Below are positions 26,491-35,361 of a DNA stretch of 64,000 bases, one piece after another. The notes under the pieces were generated by a model, which was not told the origin of the DNA, searched no databases, and saw only the letters and a program-made list of their open reading frames with translations. Source of the stretch: CAVQMB01 sp963713445. Its GTDB lineage: Bacteria; Pseudomonadota; Gammaproteobacteria; Competibacterales; Competibacteraceae. A program made the translations under genes and the position numbers. The stretch's first letter is position 1. Each line of letters opens with the position of its first letter. The stretch covers positions 44,514-108,513 of the forward strand of contig CAVQMB010000012.1 of NCBI GenBank assembly GCA_963713445.1. The letters run 5' to 3'.

Positions 26491-27078
26491 ATGAACACGA
26501 CAACCCTACCCGCTTCCGCTGTCGAACTGCCACTGTGGCGGCCCGCCTACTTTGGCGCCGCGGTAGCGGCTCTGGTAGTAATGGTCATCGCCATCGCGAG
26601 CCCCAGTCTCTGGCTGCTCAATTTCGTCCATGTCTTCAGCGGCTTGTTATGGACCGGCATTGACCTGTTCATGGGATTTGTGATTGGGCCGATCATGCGG
26701 CGGGTTGATCTACCAGTGCGGCGCGCCATGGTCACCCAATTGATGCCGCGGATGCTGTATCTGATGCCGACCCTGGCCATCATCACCGGCACCGCGGGCT
26801 GGTTCATGGCCGCGCGGCTGGGCTTCACCAGCGTTTCCTCGCCCGAGTTCAGCTGGGTCATGGGTGCCCTGGCCATCATTACCCTGCTGACGATTCAGGG
26901 ACTGGGCATTCTGTTGCCGACCAATCTGCGGGTCTGTTTCGAAATGATCAAACCGCAGCCCGACGGCGCCCGCATCGGTAAGTGGATGGGGCGCTACGTG
27001 CGGGTGGTCGCCATTCAGGGTTTGCTGCAGATTCTGATCATCGTGATCATGGCACGCATCGTCACCGGCGGGGCCTGA
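26491..27078 (+). CDS. Four-TM membrane protein of unknown function
   Basis: 195 residues from ATG 26491. Hydrophobic helices lie at about 27-48, 72-92, 110-132 and 165-190. The first two helices contain FVHVFSGLLWTGIDLFMGFVIGP, shortened here to HVFSGLLWTGIDL, a His/Trp pattern seen in CopD-like and DUF2269-like membrane proteins. I do not recognise a specific family with confidence. It is isolated, convergent with the deaminase gene that ends 10 bp away. Confidence 0.6.
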   Translation: MNTTTLPASAVELPLWRPAYFGAAVAALVVMVIAIASPSLWLLNFVHVFSGLLWTGIDLFMGFVIGPIMRRVDLPVRRAMVTQLMPRMLYLMPTLAIITGTAGWFMAARLGFTSVSSPEFSWVMGALAIITLLTIQGLGILLPTNLRVCFEMIKPQPDGARIGKWMGRYVRVVAIQGLLQILIIVIMARIVTGGA

Positions 27079-27088
27079 CTCGCCCGTC

Positions 27089-28441
27089 CTAGCCCGCTCG
27101 CTGCCACAGGCGGCGGGCGGCGGCGGCATGTTCGGCCCGCAGTCGCCCCAGATCCACGCCGACCGGTTCGCCGTCCGTTACCCGCCACTGCCCTGCCACC
27201 ATGACCCGATCGGCCCGCGCTGCGCCCACCACGACCAGGGCGGCCAGCGGGTTCTCAGCTCCCGAGAAGCGCAACTCATCCAGCCGGAACAAGGCAAGAT
27301 CAGCCTGCTGGCCTACTTCCAGTCCGCCGATGTCTCGCCGGCCAAGACAGGCTGCCGAACCGGCCGTAGCCAAGTGCAGCACACGCTGATGGGTTACCCG
27401 TTCGGCACCGTAACGCAGCCTCCCCAGCAATAAGGCCTGGCGCACTTCCTCGATCAGACTGGAATGATCGTTGGAGGCCGAACCATCCACCGCCAGTCCG
27501 ACCGGGCTGCCAGCCGCTTCCAGATCCAGGGTCGGGCAGATACCGGAGGCGAGCAGCATGTTAGACGACGGGCAGTGGGCGATGCCCACACCGGCTGCAG
27601 CCAGACGGCGGATCTCCGCATCAGTGAAGTGGATGCCGTGGGCCAGCCAGGTATGGCCGCTGAGCCAGCCGACGTCGGCCAGGTAATCCAGTGGCCGCTG
27701 CCCGAACAAACGCTCGCAGTAGGCCGTCTCATCGGCCGTCTCGGCCAGATGGGTGTGCAGCCGCACGCCGTGGCGCTCAGCCAAGCCGGCAGTCACCCGC
27801 ATGAGTTCGCGGCTGACCGAGAACGGGGAACACGGCGCCAGCGCGATGTTGATCATGGCGCCGTCGCTGGGGTCATGGTAGCGGCCGATCAGGCGTTCGC
27901 AGTCGGCAACTATGGTTTCTTCATCCTGCACCACCGACTGCGGCGGCAGTCCGCCCTGCTCCTCGCCCAGACTCATCGAACCGCGGGTCAGAATCGCCCG
28001 CACGCCCAGCTCGCGCGCCACCTCGACCTGAATGTCGATGGCCGCTTCCAGCCCTGGCGGCAATACGTAGTGGTGATCGGCCGTGGTGGTACAACCGGAC
28101 AGCAGCAGCTCAATCAGCGCTAAGCGGGTGGCCGTGCAGACCGACTCCGGTGTGAGGCCCGCCCAAACGCGATAGAGGCTTTTCAACCACGGGAATAGCG
28201 GCTGGTTGAGAGCCGCTGTGTAAGCCCGGGTCAGGGTCTGGTAGAAGTGATGATGGGTATTGATCAGGCCCGGCAGCAGCACGTGCTCGCTGGCGTCGAA
28301 GCTCCGGTCCCAGCCGTCCGCGGGCACAGCGCCGGCAGCGACCTGCTCGACGATGCGACTGCCCTGGACCACGATCCCGCCGGCTGCCGCCGGGTCCAGG
28401 CAGGCCAGCGGGCGTTTGATCCAGAGACGTGTTTCAGACAT
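27089..28441 (-). CDS. 8-oxoguanine deaminase
   Basis: 450 residues from ATG 28441. An amidohydrolase whose zinc ligands are visible: INTHHHFYQTLTRAY (His-x-His near 70), HTHLAETADE (near 241), AHGIHFTDAE (near 274) and AVDGSASND (Asp near 325). The HHHFYQTLTRA segment and general sequence are typical of 8-oxoguanine deaminases, which convert 8-oxoguanine to urate. Isocytosine and hydroxyatrazine hydrolases are close relatives. It is divergent from the nitrile hydratase genes across 187 bp, and guanine deaminase lies 3 kb away, giving a purine context. Confidence 0.85.
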   Translation of the reverse strand: MSETRLWIKRPLACLDPAAAGGIVVQGSRIVEQVAAGAVPADGWDRSFDASEHVLLPGLINTHHHFYQTLTRAYTAALNQPLFPWLKSLYRVWAGLTPESVCTATRLALIELLLSGCTTTADHHYVLPPGLEAAIDIQVEVARELGVRAILTRGSMSLGEEQGGLPPQSVVQDEETIVADCERLIGRYHDPSDGAMINIALAPCSPFSVSRELMRVTAGLAERHGVRLHTHLAETADETAYCERLFGQRPLDYLADVGWLSGHTWLAHGIHFTDAEIRRLAAAGVGIAHCPSSNMLLASGICPTLDLEAAGSPVGLAVDGSASNDHSSLIEEVRQALLLGRLRYGAERVTHQRVLHLATAGSAACLGRRDIGGLEVGQQADLALFRLDELRFSGAENPLAALVVVGAARADRVMVAGQWRVTDGEPVGVDLGRLRAEHAAAARRLWQRAG

Positions 28442-28585
28442 TGGCGCCAATCCGATAAGCGGCGTCGGCGCAGCGACAGGTTGCCATGCCAGACAGGGTT
28501 CAGGGATCTTCCGGAAACCGCACCGACGCACTTGGGGTGCGGCGCACGGTAGCCAATCCCGGTACTGGAGTCAACGAAACCGAGC

Positions 28586-28602
28586 GGCTATATTGGGCTA
28601 TA
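28586..28602. promoter_or_regulatory. Tandem GGCTATA repeat in the deaminase/nthA intergenic region
   Basis: GGCTATA occurs twice with a 10-bp period, one helical turn apart, 27 bp before the nthA start. It could be an operator or contain -10 elements for nthA. Tentative. Confidence 0.3.
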
Positions 28603-28628
28603 CATCCCCATCAAGCGATCCAGCAATC

Positions 28629-29249
28629 ATGACTGACCACCGTCATCATCACGATCATCAGGACATCCCGCCGGACCCGGCCCTGCGGGTAAAAGCCCTG
28701 GAAACCCTGCTGGTGGCCAAAGGCCTGGTGGATCCGGCCGCGCTCGATGCCATCATCGATACCTACGCCAACCAGGTGGGGCCGCGCAACGGCGCCCGCA
28801 TGGTGGCACATGCCTGGGTCGATCCCGACTACAAGCAGCGGCTGCTTGACGACGCTACGGCGGCCGCCGCCGAGTTTGGCTACCAGGGACGTCAGGGTGA
28901 ACATCTGATGGCCGTCGAGAATACCGACAGCGTCCATAACATGGTGGTCTGCACCTTGTGCTCCTGCTACCCCTGGTCGGTGCTGGGGCTGCCGCCAGCC
29001 TGGTACAAGTCCGATGCTTACCGCTCGCGCGCGGTCAGCGATCCGCGCGGCGTGTTACGCGAATTCGGGCTGGAACTCGATGGCCAGGTCGAGGTGCGGG
29101 TGTGGGACAGCACCTCGGAGATGCGTTACCTGGTGGTGCCGCAACGCCCGGCCGGGAGCGAGCACCTGAGCGAGGCCGAACTGGCCGGCCTGGTGCACCG
29201 CGACGCCATGATCGGCACCGCCCGGGTCAGCCTCGAGCGTGCGCCATGA
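28629..29249 (+). CDS. nthA: Nitrile hydratase alpha subunit (cobalt type)
   Basis: 206 residues. It hydrates nitriles to amides together with the beta subunit. The metal site VCTLCSCYPW (near 107) has Thr between the first two cysteines, the mark of cobalt rather than iron enzymes (Ser there). The N-terminus is His-rich (HRHHHDHQD), which is unusual and could help metal loading. Usual length is about 200-210. Its stop overlaps the beta-subunit start. The gene sits between 8-oxoguanine and guanine deaminase genes, so a purine-like nitrile is worth considering. No amidase gene is in the window. Confidence 0.93.
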   Translation: MTDHRHHHDHQDIPPDPALRVKALETLLVAKGLVDPAALDAIIDTYANQVGPRNGARMVAHAWVDPDYKQRLLDDATAAAAEFGYQGRQGEHLMAVENTDSVHNMVVCTLCSCYPWSVLGLPPAWYKSDAYRSRAVSDPRGVLREFGLELDGQVEVRVWDSTSEMRYLVVPQRPAGSEHLSEAELAGLVHRDAMIGTARVSLERAP

Positions 29250-29899
29250 ACGGCATCCACGACATGGGCGGGATGCACGGTTTCGGGCCGCTGCGACCGG
29301 AACCCGGTGAACCACTGTTTCACGCCGACTGGGAAGCCCGCGCCCTTGCCATGACCCTGGCCATGGCGGCCTGGGGCCGCTGGAACCTGGATGCCGGGCG
29401 CCATTCCCGGGAACGCATTCCGCCGGCCCGCTACCTCAATGACAGCTACTACGAGCGCTGGCTGGACGGACTGGAGACGCTCATGAAGGAGCACGGCCTG
29501 GTGACGGGGCAGGAACTGGCCAGCGGTCAACCATTGGGCGAGCCCGTGGAACCACCGCTCAAGGCAGCCGCCGTGGCCGGTGTGCTCAGGCGGGGCGGTC
29601 CGACCGCAAGACCGGTCGGAACCGCAGCGCGGTTCCGGGTTGGCCAGCAGGTGCGGGCGCGCAACCTTCATCCCGCCGGGCATACCCGGCTGCCGCGCTA
29701 TGTACGCGGTCACTGTGGCGAGATAGTGCTGACACATGGCGGCCATGTGTTCCCCGACAGCAACGCCCATTTCCAGGGTGAACAGCCCCAACACCTGTAC
29801 GGCGTACGATTCAGTGCCCGTGAACTGTGGGGTCCGGATGCACCGGCTCGTGACAGCGTCACCGTAGATCTGTGGGAGTCCTATCTTGAACCCGCCTGA
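29246..29899 (+). CDS. nthB: Nitrile hydratase beta subunit
   Basis: 217 residues from ATG 29246, overlapping nthA by ATGA. The N-terminal signature NGIHDMGGMHGFGP is exact for the family, followed by HADWEARALAMTLAM and the ERIPPARYLNDSYYERWL region that packs on the alpha subunit. The C-terminal SH3-like barrel has RLPRYVRGH, LYGVRF and DLWESYLEP. The residues flanking the active site are kept. The accessory gene overlaps its end by 14 bp. Confidence 0.94.
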   Translation: MNGIHDMGGMHGFGPLRPEPGEPLFHADWEARALAMTLAMAAWGRWNLDAGRHSRERIPPARYLNDSYYERWLDGLETLMKEHGLVTGQELASGQPLGEPVEPPLKAAAVAGVLRRGGPTARPVGTAARFRVGQQVRARNLHPAGHTRLPRYVRGHCGEIVLTHGGHVFPDSNAHFQGEQPQHLYGVRFSARELWGPDAPARDSVTVDLWESYLEPA

Positions 29900-30218
29900 A
29901 ACCGACGACCAACCGGTATTCGTCGAACCCTGGCAAGCCCAGGCTTTCGCCCTGACCGTGCATCTGGCCGAGCACGGCGTTTTCAACTGGCGCGAATGGA
30001 CCGAGGCGCTGGCAACCCAGCGCCAGCGCGCTCCAGCCGGAGGCGACGGCGGTGCTGAGTACTACCTGAGCTGGCTCAACGCACTGGAAGCCCTGCTAAC
30101 CGCCAACGGCTGCGCCAGCCTCGACGCACTGGCCGATCTCAAAGCAGCCTGGGCTGAGGCTTACCAGCGCACACCGCACGGTCAGCCGGTACGACTGGCA
30201 GCAGCCGACATGATGTGA
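29886..30218 (+). CDS. Nitrile hydratase accessory (cobalt activator) protein
   Basis: 110 residues resembling the N-terminal part of the beta subunit: FVEPWQAQAFALTVHLAEHGVFNW, followed by YYLSWLNALEALL. This is the P14K/NhlE type protein that swaps the cobalt-loaded alpha subunit into the apo-enzyme. The order alpha, beta, activator is known from some cobalt enzymes of proteobacteria. It overlaps nthB by 14 bp, so the three genes form one coupled operon. Confidence 0.88.
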   Translation: MNPPETDDQPVFVEPWQAQAFALTVHLAEHGVFNWREWTEALATQRQRAPAGGDGGAEYYLSWLNALEALLTANGCASLDALADLKAAWAEAYQRTPHGQPVRLAAADMM

Positions 30219-30291
30219 CCTGCGCTTACGGCCGCGGTGTGCTGTGCTGGAGTTCGTCGCAGACCACCGTCATCACCGCCGGCTGGCTGAT

Positions 30292-31665
30292 TCAGCGCGC
30301 TGGCAGCGTGTTGACTTCGCGCCTGGACGTGCTGCTACCGCGCTGAAACGATATGTCGTTCCGACGCCGGTGCGCCAGCCGGCCTTCGAGATGAGTCGCT
30401 GCAACCACCCGGTCGTCACCCAGAATCAGCAGCGCGAACAGTTGCTCGGCAATATCACGGCACTGGCTGCTGCGCCGTGCCAGCAATGGCGTGGCAGCCG
30501 GGTCCAGTACCACGAAATCGGCTTCCTTGCCGGCGGCAAAGTTGCCGATCCGGTCGTCCAGATAGAGTGCCCGGGCGCCACCCAGGGTCGCCAGATATAA
30601 CGCCCGGAACGGTGCCAGACGCTGCCCGCGCAGTTGGGCGACCTTGTAAGCTTCATTGACCACTTGCAGCATGCTGAAACTGGTGCCACCGCCAACGTCG
30701 GTACCCAAACCCACCCGGATTCCGGCCGCATCGGCAGCGGCCAGATCGAACAGGCCGCTGCCGATGAACAGGTTGCAGGTCGGACAGGACGCGATCGCAG
30801 CGCCGGTCGCCGCGATCCGCTCACGGTCGGTATCGTCCAGATGAATACTGTGGGCCAGCACGCTGCGTTCACGCAGCAGACCGTAGCGGTCGTAGACGTC
30901 GAGATAACTGCGGGCTTGCGGAAACAACTCACCGGCCCACGCCACCTCGGCCCTGTTCTCGGCCAGATGAGTGTGCACGAAGACATCCGGATACTCGCGG
31001 GCCAGATCGCCAGCCCGCGTTAGCTGGGCGGGCGTCGAGGTCGGCGCAAACCGCGGCGTGATGGCATACAGTAAGCGCTCGACGCCGTGCCAGCGCTCGA
31101 TCAGGTCGCGCGACTGGGCGTAGCCGGTAGCGGCCGTGTCCTGCAGGTAATCCGGGCAGTTGCGGTCCATCAAGACCTTCCCGGCGGCCAGCCGCATGCC
31201 GCTAGCCCGGGCGGCGGCGAACACCGCATCGGCCGAATGGGCATGCACCGAGCCCAGCGTGAGCGCGGTGGTGGTGCCGTTGCGCAACAGTTCGTCGACG
31301 AAGAAGCGGGCCACCCGATCAGCGTGTTCGCGCTCGGCAAATGCGCGCTCGGCCGGGAAGGTGTACTTTTCCAGCCAGGTCAGCAACTGTTCCCCATACG
31401 CCGCGATGATGTCGGTCTGGACGTAGTGGATGTGTGTATCCACCAGTCCCGGCACAAGCAGCTTCCCTGTGTAGTCGGTCAGCGCAATGCCGTCACCGAG
31501 TTCCGGCAGCAACTGACTGGCGGGCCCGACACGCTCTACCCGACCGGCGCGCACCAGCATCACACCGTCCGCAATATACTCCACTGCCGTGCTGTCCCGC
31601 GCGTCGCCGGGATCACGCCAACAGTGCAGCAGCGAGCCACGGAAGGCCTGGCAGGCAATACTCAT
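30292..31665 (-). CDS. guaD: Guanine deaminase
   Basis: 457 residues from ATG 31665. It converts guanine to xanthine. Family motifs: GLVDTHIHYVQTDIIAAYGEQLL (start near 73, zinc His-x-His), the FPAERAFAE segment, HTHLAENRAE (near 229), LAHSIHLDD (near 268) and GLGTDVGGGTSFSM (Asp near 320). Length is normal. The open frame extends 390 bp further upstream but that part has no homology and contains the 124-bp repeat, so the start at MSIACQ is preferred. The repeat ends 27 bp before this ATG and may supply or disrupt the promoter. Confidence 0.93.
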   Translation of the reverse strand: MSIACQAFRGSLLHCWRDPGDARDSTAVEYIADGVMLVRAGRVERVGPASQLLPELGDGIALTDYTGKLLVPGLVDTHIHYVQTDIIAAYGEQLLTWLEKYTFPAERAFAEREHADRVARFFVDELLRNGTTTALTLGSVHAHSADAVFAAARASGMRLAAGKVLMDRNCPDYLQDTAATGYAQSRDLIERWHGVERLLYAITPRFAPTSTPAQLTRAGDLAREYPDVFVHTHLAENRAEVAWAGELFPQARSYLDVYDRYGLLRERSVLAHSIHLDDTDRERIAATGAAIASCPTCNLFIGSGLFDLAAADAAGIRVGLGTDVGGGTSFSMLQVVNEAYKVAQLRGQRLAPFRALYLATLGGARALYLDDRIGNFAAGKEADFVVLDPAATPLLARRSSQCRDIAEQLFALLILGDDRVVAATHLEGRLAHRRRNDISFQRGSSTSRREVNTLPAR

Positions 31666-31692
31666 CGCGAATCGATTCGCTCCCCTGGTGGT

Positions 31693-31816
31693 CGGCACGC
31701 TGACGAGCGGCCGCGCAAGACACTTGCGGCAGTGTAAATGCAGAGACCGGCAATATAGCGCTAAACGACCCGTTCCAATAGCACAGAAAACGGCCTGGCT
31801 GTTGCCAAAACGGCAC
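31693..31816 (-). repeat. Short dispersed repeat, copy A
   Basis: About 124 bp, 94% identical by hand alignment (7 mismatches and one 2-base gap) to copy B at 37366-37487, same orientation. Both copies begin CGGCAC and end CGGCAC. Copy A lies directly upstream of guaD. Read on the minus strand it contains TTGGAA and TATATT 15 bp apart, a possible promoter with poor spacing. It encodes no protein of note. Confidence 0.85.
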
Positions 31817-32176
31817 GCCGTGCAGATCAGTCCGTGCGCGTTCCCGGCCGGTACGGGACACCAAGAGCCGCGGCTGGTCGCTGGTGCGGATGCCGGCAGC
31901 AATGCCGCGATGCGCAGAACGTAGGGCGAGCAAAGCCTCGGTAAGGCATGGCCGTAAGCCGAGCGCCTGCAGCCGTATTGCAGGGCATTCATGATCCCGA
32001 ACAGCAGTGCGCATTGAATGAAGGCTTCCAGCGCGCGAAAAATGACCAGTGCCACCGTCGATCCAGCCGCTAGCGGTAATGTTCTCGCGAAAGATATGCA
32101 GTTGACCGACGGTCATCTCGCATGCCCAGCCGGTCAGGCGCTCGATCAAGTGGCAGTATAGCTGTTCGGACGACGC
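31817..32176. other. Unassigned stretch between repeat copy A and the broken permease
   Basis: 360 bp with no gene I can support. Minus-strand frames run through it (for example one continuing into copy A), but they switch between readable segments without a recognisable domain. It may be a remnant of a lost gene upstream of guaD. Confidence 0.35.
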
Positions 32177-32764
32177 TCAGGCTGGCCGTCTCACCGCGCT
32201 GGGCAGTTCGCCTGCAGCACGGATGGTCAAAGCGTTGTGCGGTTGAGCAGGAACCAGGCGCCGACACGACTGCGACAGTGAGGTAGACGGTGGCGTTCTG
32301 AGCAAACAGCAACGGCCCCAGCACCGGGATTTGTGCCAGGTACGGCAGTGCGTGGTTCTCGAAGCCGCTGATACGTGGTGCCATCTGGGCGAAGTACAGC
32401 CGGAACAGGTAAGAACTGAGGCCGCTACCCAGCAGCACCAGCTGACGCTGCTCACCACTTGATCGGCTCGCAGGTTGATCGCCAGTACCGCCAGCACCAC
32501 GCCCAGCAGGACCCGGCCAGGGGCGCCGGCGGCCAGTCCCAGCCAGGCCGCGACCAGCGGGTAACCGCCAGCGGCCCATGCTGCAAGGCGAAGGTGGTGG
32601 CGAAACCACCAGTGCGCCGACCAGCTAAGGCCTTCCAGCTCCAGATTCAGTACACCGCTCTTCTCGCTGATGATCTCGCCGATTACCGCGAGCAGCACCG
32701 GCGTCGCCAACCGGATACCGGCAGCCAGCAGACCGATTAAAGGTCCGGAAAGCATCTCAGCCAT
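32177..32764 (-). pseudogene. Broken BMP-type ABC permease 2
   Basis: The start MAEMLSGPLIGLLAAGIRLA and the segment EIISEKSGVLNLELEG match the second permease of nucleoside-type importers (compare the intact gene 49832-50761). After the LELEG motif the homologous text jumps frames several times, and LFRLYFAQMAPRISGF and PVLGPLLFAQNATVYLTVAVV appear in another frame. The C-terminal third is missing. At least three frameshifts plus truncation make it non-functional. Confidence 0.8.
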
Positions 32765-33826
32765 GGGTGCCTCCGCGCACCGGCTGCCGCGTCCACCGCC
32801 ACCATGACCAGCCGACGATGGCCTGGATGGCTCGGCCAGGGTAACCGGCAGCCCGGTCTGGGCCTGCATGGCCCCGGCGCCAATGGTCAGGGCCGAGAAG
32901 AAAACCGCTGCCAGCAGCACCCCCAAGGGATGCAGCCGGCCCAGCAGCGCGACCAGGATGGCGGTGAAGCCGTAGTTCGCCATGATACCGGCGTTGAGCC
33001 GCCCGTCGATGGCGCTGACCTGAATTATGCCGGCCAGCCCGGCCAGGGCACCGCTGAACACCAGAGCGAATATCACGCTGGCACCGACGTTGATACCTGT
33101 GAAGCGGGCCACGCTGGGGCTGATCCCGATCGCCCGCAGACGGAACCCTCGCGGCGTCTGCCATATCAGCACATAGACCAACGGCACCAGTGCCAGCGCC
33201 AGCACCACGCCCAGGTGAATACGGCTGTGAAACAGCAGCGGCAGCCGGGCGGCCGCCGTCAAGCGGGCCGATTCCGGCAGAAAGCCATGTGGATCGCGCA
33301 ACGGCACCCGCGCCATGTACTGCAGCATCAGGATGGCGACATAGTTCAACATCAACGTGGTAAAGATTTCGCTCAGCCCGCGACGCACCCGCAGCAGCGC
33401 CGGAATCAGCGCTCACAGGCCGCCGCCCGCCAGCCCGGCCAACAGCATGGCGGTCAGCAGTACCGGCGCCGGCCAGGCGCCGGCATACAGCGCCACCGCG
33501 CCGCCGGCCAGCGCGCCGCAGGCATACTGGCCCTCGGCGCCGATGTTCCATACCTGGGCACGAAAGGCCACGCTGAGGCCGAGACCAACGATCAACAGCG
33601 GCACCGCCTTCAACACCGTGTCGGTGAGCTGCCGGCCGCCACCGAAAGCGCCACCCAGCATGGCCTGATAAGCGGTCAGCGGATTGCCGCCGGCGAGCAG
33701 AATCAGCAGCGCACCGCCACCCAGACCCAGCAGGCAACCGGCCAGTGCCGGACCCAGGGCTCGCAGCAGCCGCGCGGCGGGCGCACCGGTCAACCCTGGC
33801 TGCGGTCGGGACAGTGCCTGACTCAC
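32765..33826 (-). pseudogene. Broken BMP-type ABC permease 1
   Basis: The frame 33826-33413 encodes the N-terminal half, with VAFRAQVWNIGAEGQ and TM helices, and ends at a TGA. The same frame resumes at once (IPALLRVRRGLSEIFTTLMLNYVAI, split by the usual helix). The TGA (33413-33415) therefore replaces what is normally a Trp or similar codon in GLAGGGLW-type text. Near the 3' end two single-base deletions shift the final LAEAIQAI segment. The intact relative is 48754-49839. One nonsense and two frameshift lesions make it a pseudogene. Confidence 0.8.
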
Positions 33827-35361
33827 GCCGCGCTGGCCTGGTGACCGGCCATCAGTTGCGCGACGTGATGCTGATTACGACGCTCGCTGGGCACGATTCC
33901 GGCGATTCGCCCCTCGAACAGCACCGCGATCCGGTCGCTGAGATTGAATATTTCTTCCAGTTCCGTGGAAATCAGCAAAATCGCAACGCCCCTGTCGCGC
34001 TGCTCGAGCAGGCGGCGATGGACGTATTGAATGGCGTTGATGTCCAACCCGCGCGTCGGTTGGGCAGCGATCAACACCTCGGGTGCCGCGTCCAGTTCGC
34101 GTGCCAGCACCAGCTTCTGGGCGTTGCCGCCTGAGAGATTGCCAGCGGACAACTGGGTTTGCGGCGGGCGCACATCGTATTCCCGCACCAGCCGGGCCGC
34201 CGTGGCGCGAACGGCGCGCCAATCCAGCAACCCGCGGCGCGTGTAAGGCGGCTGCCAGAACCGCTCCAGCACCGCGTTCTCGGCCACACTGGCCGCACCG
34301 AGCAGACCATGCCGATAACGGTCCGACGGGATGTGGCCGACGCCCAGGGCGATGATGTAGCCGGCGCGGCCCGGGAAATGTCGCGCTCGGCGACTTCGAT
34401 GCGGCCGCGCTCGCTGGCACGCACGCCACGCAGGGCGTCCTCCAGTTCGCGCTGGCCGTTACCGTCCACTCCGGCCAGACCGAGTATCTCGCCGCTGTGC
34501 ACGGCAAAATCGACGCCGCGCAGCGCCGGCAGTCCGCGGTCATCGCGCACCTGTAAACCGGTGACCAGCAGCCGCGGTTTGCCGCAACGGGGCGGCGTTC
34601 GCGGCAACTCGAAACTGACCTCACGACCCACCATCGCCCGGGCCAGCCCGGCGCGGTCACTGTCGCCTGACCGGGCAGACGCGACCACCCGGCCGTCACG
34701 CAGCACGGTGATGCGGTCGCTGACCGCCAGCACTTCGTTCAGCTTGTGGCTGATGAATACGATTCCGGTTCCTGGGCCGCCAGATCGCGAATGATCCGCA
34801 ACAGGTTTGCGGCTTCCTCGGGCGTCAACATCGCGGTCGGTTCGTCCAGAATCAGCACGTCGGCGCCGCGATACAGGGCCTTGAGAATTTCCACGCGCTG
34901 CTGCTGGCCGACCGAGAGCTGCCAAATCAAGGCATCGGGATCATCTGCAGCCGGTAGCGGCTGGAGATGTCGCTGATGCGCCGGCGTACGCGGCGCGCGT
35001 CCTCTAACAGCGGCCAGCGGCTCGACGGCCGTCCCAGAGTGACGTTTTCAATCACACTGAAACTGGGCACCAGTTGGAAATGCTGGTGCACCATTTCCAG
35101 CCCCCGCCGTATCGCGTCCTGCGCCGACTGCAACCTCACCGCCCGGCCCTTGATCAGGACTTCACCGGCGTCGGGCTGATAGAGGCCGTACAGGATATTC
35201 ATCAGCGTCGTCTTGCCGGCGCCGTTTTCGCCCAGCAAGGCGTGGATTTCACCGCGATTGACGGTGAAATCCACCGCCTCATTGGCGGTCACCGTGCCAA
35301 AGCGTTTGCCGATGCCGCGCAACTCGACCAGCGGCGCGGCATCGCCGGTCGCCGGCGTCAC
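33823..35361 (-). pseudogene. Broken BMP-type ABC ATPase (two ATP-binding domains)
   Basis: The gene begins intact at 35361 with Walker A GENGAGKTT and MVHQHFQLVPSF. It then continues in four successive frames: LSVGQQQRVEILKAL with ILDEPTAML, FISHKLNEVLAVSD, the second-domain start GLAGVDGNGQREL, and finally LSGGNAQKLVLAREL with the QPTRGLDINA Walker B variant. At least three frameshifts (near 34928, 34770 and 34350) break it. Its ATG overlaps the stop of the intact binding-protein gene. The intact counterpart is 47175-48770. Confidence 0.85.

Noticed and set aside
31817..32176. Thymidylate-synthase-like text on the minus strand
   Set aside because: A few residues looked similar, but the match is too short and breaks off; not reported as a feature.
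33413..33415. Selenocysteine or other recoding at the in-frame TGA
   Set aside because: The family has no Cys or Sec there, and further frameshifts in the same gene and its neighbours show ordinary decay.
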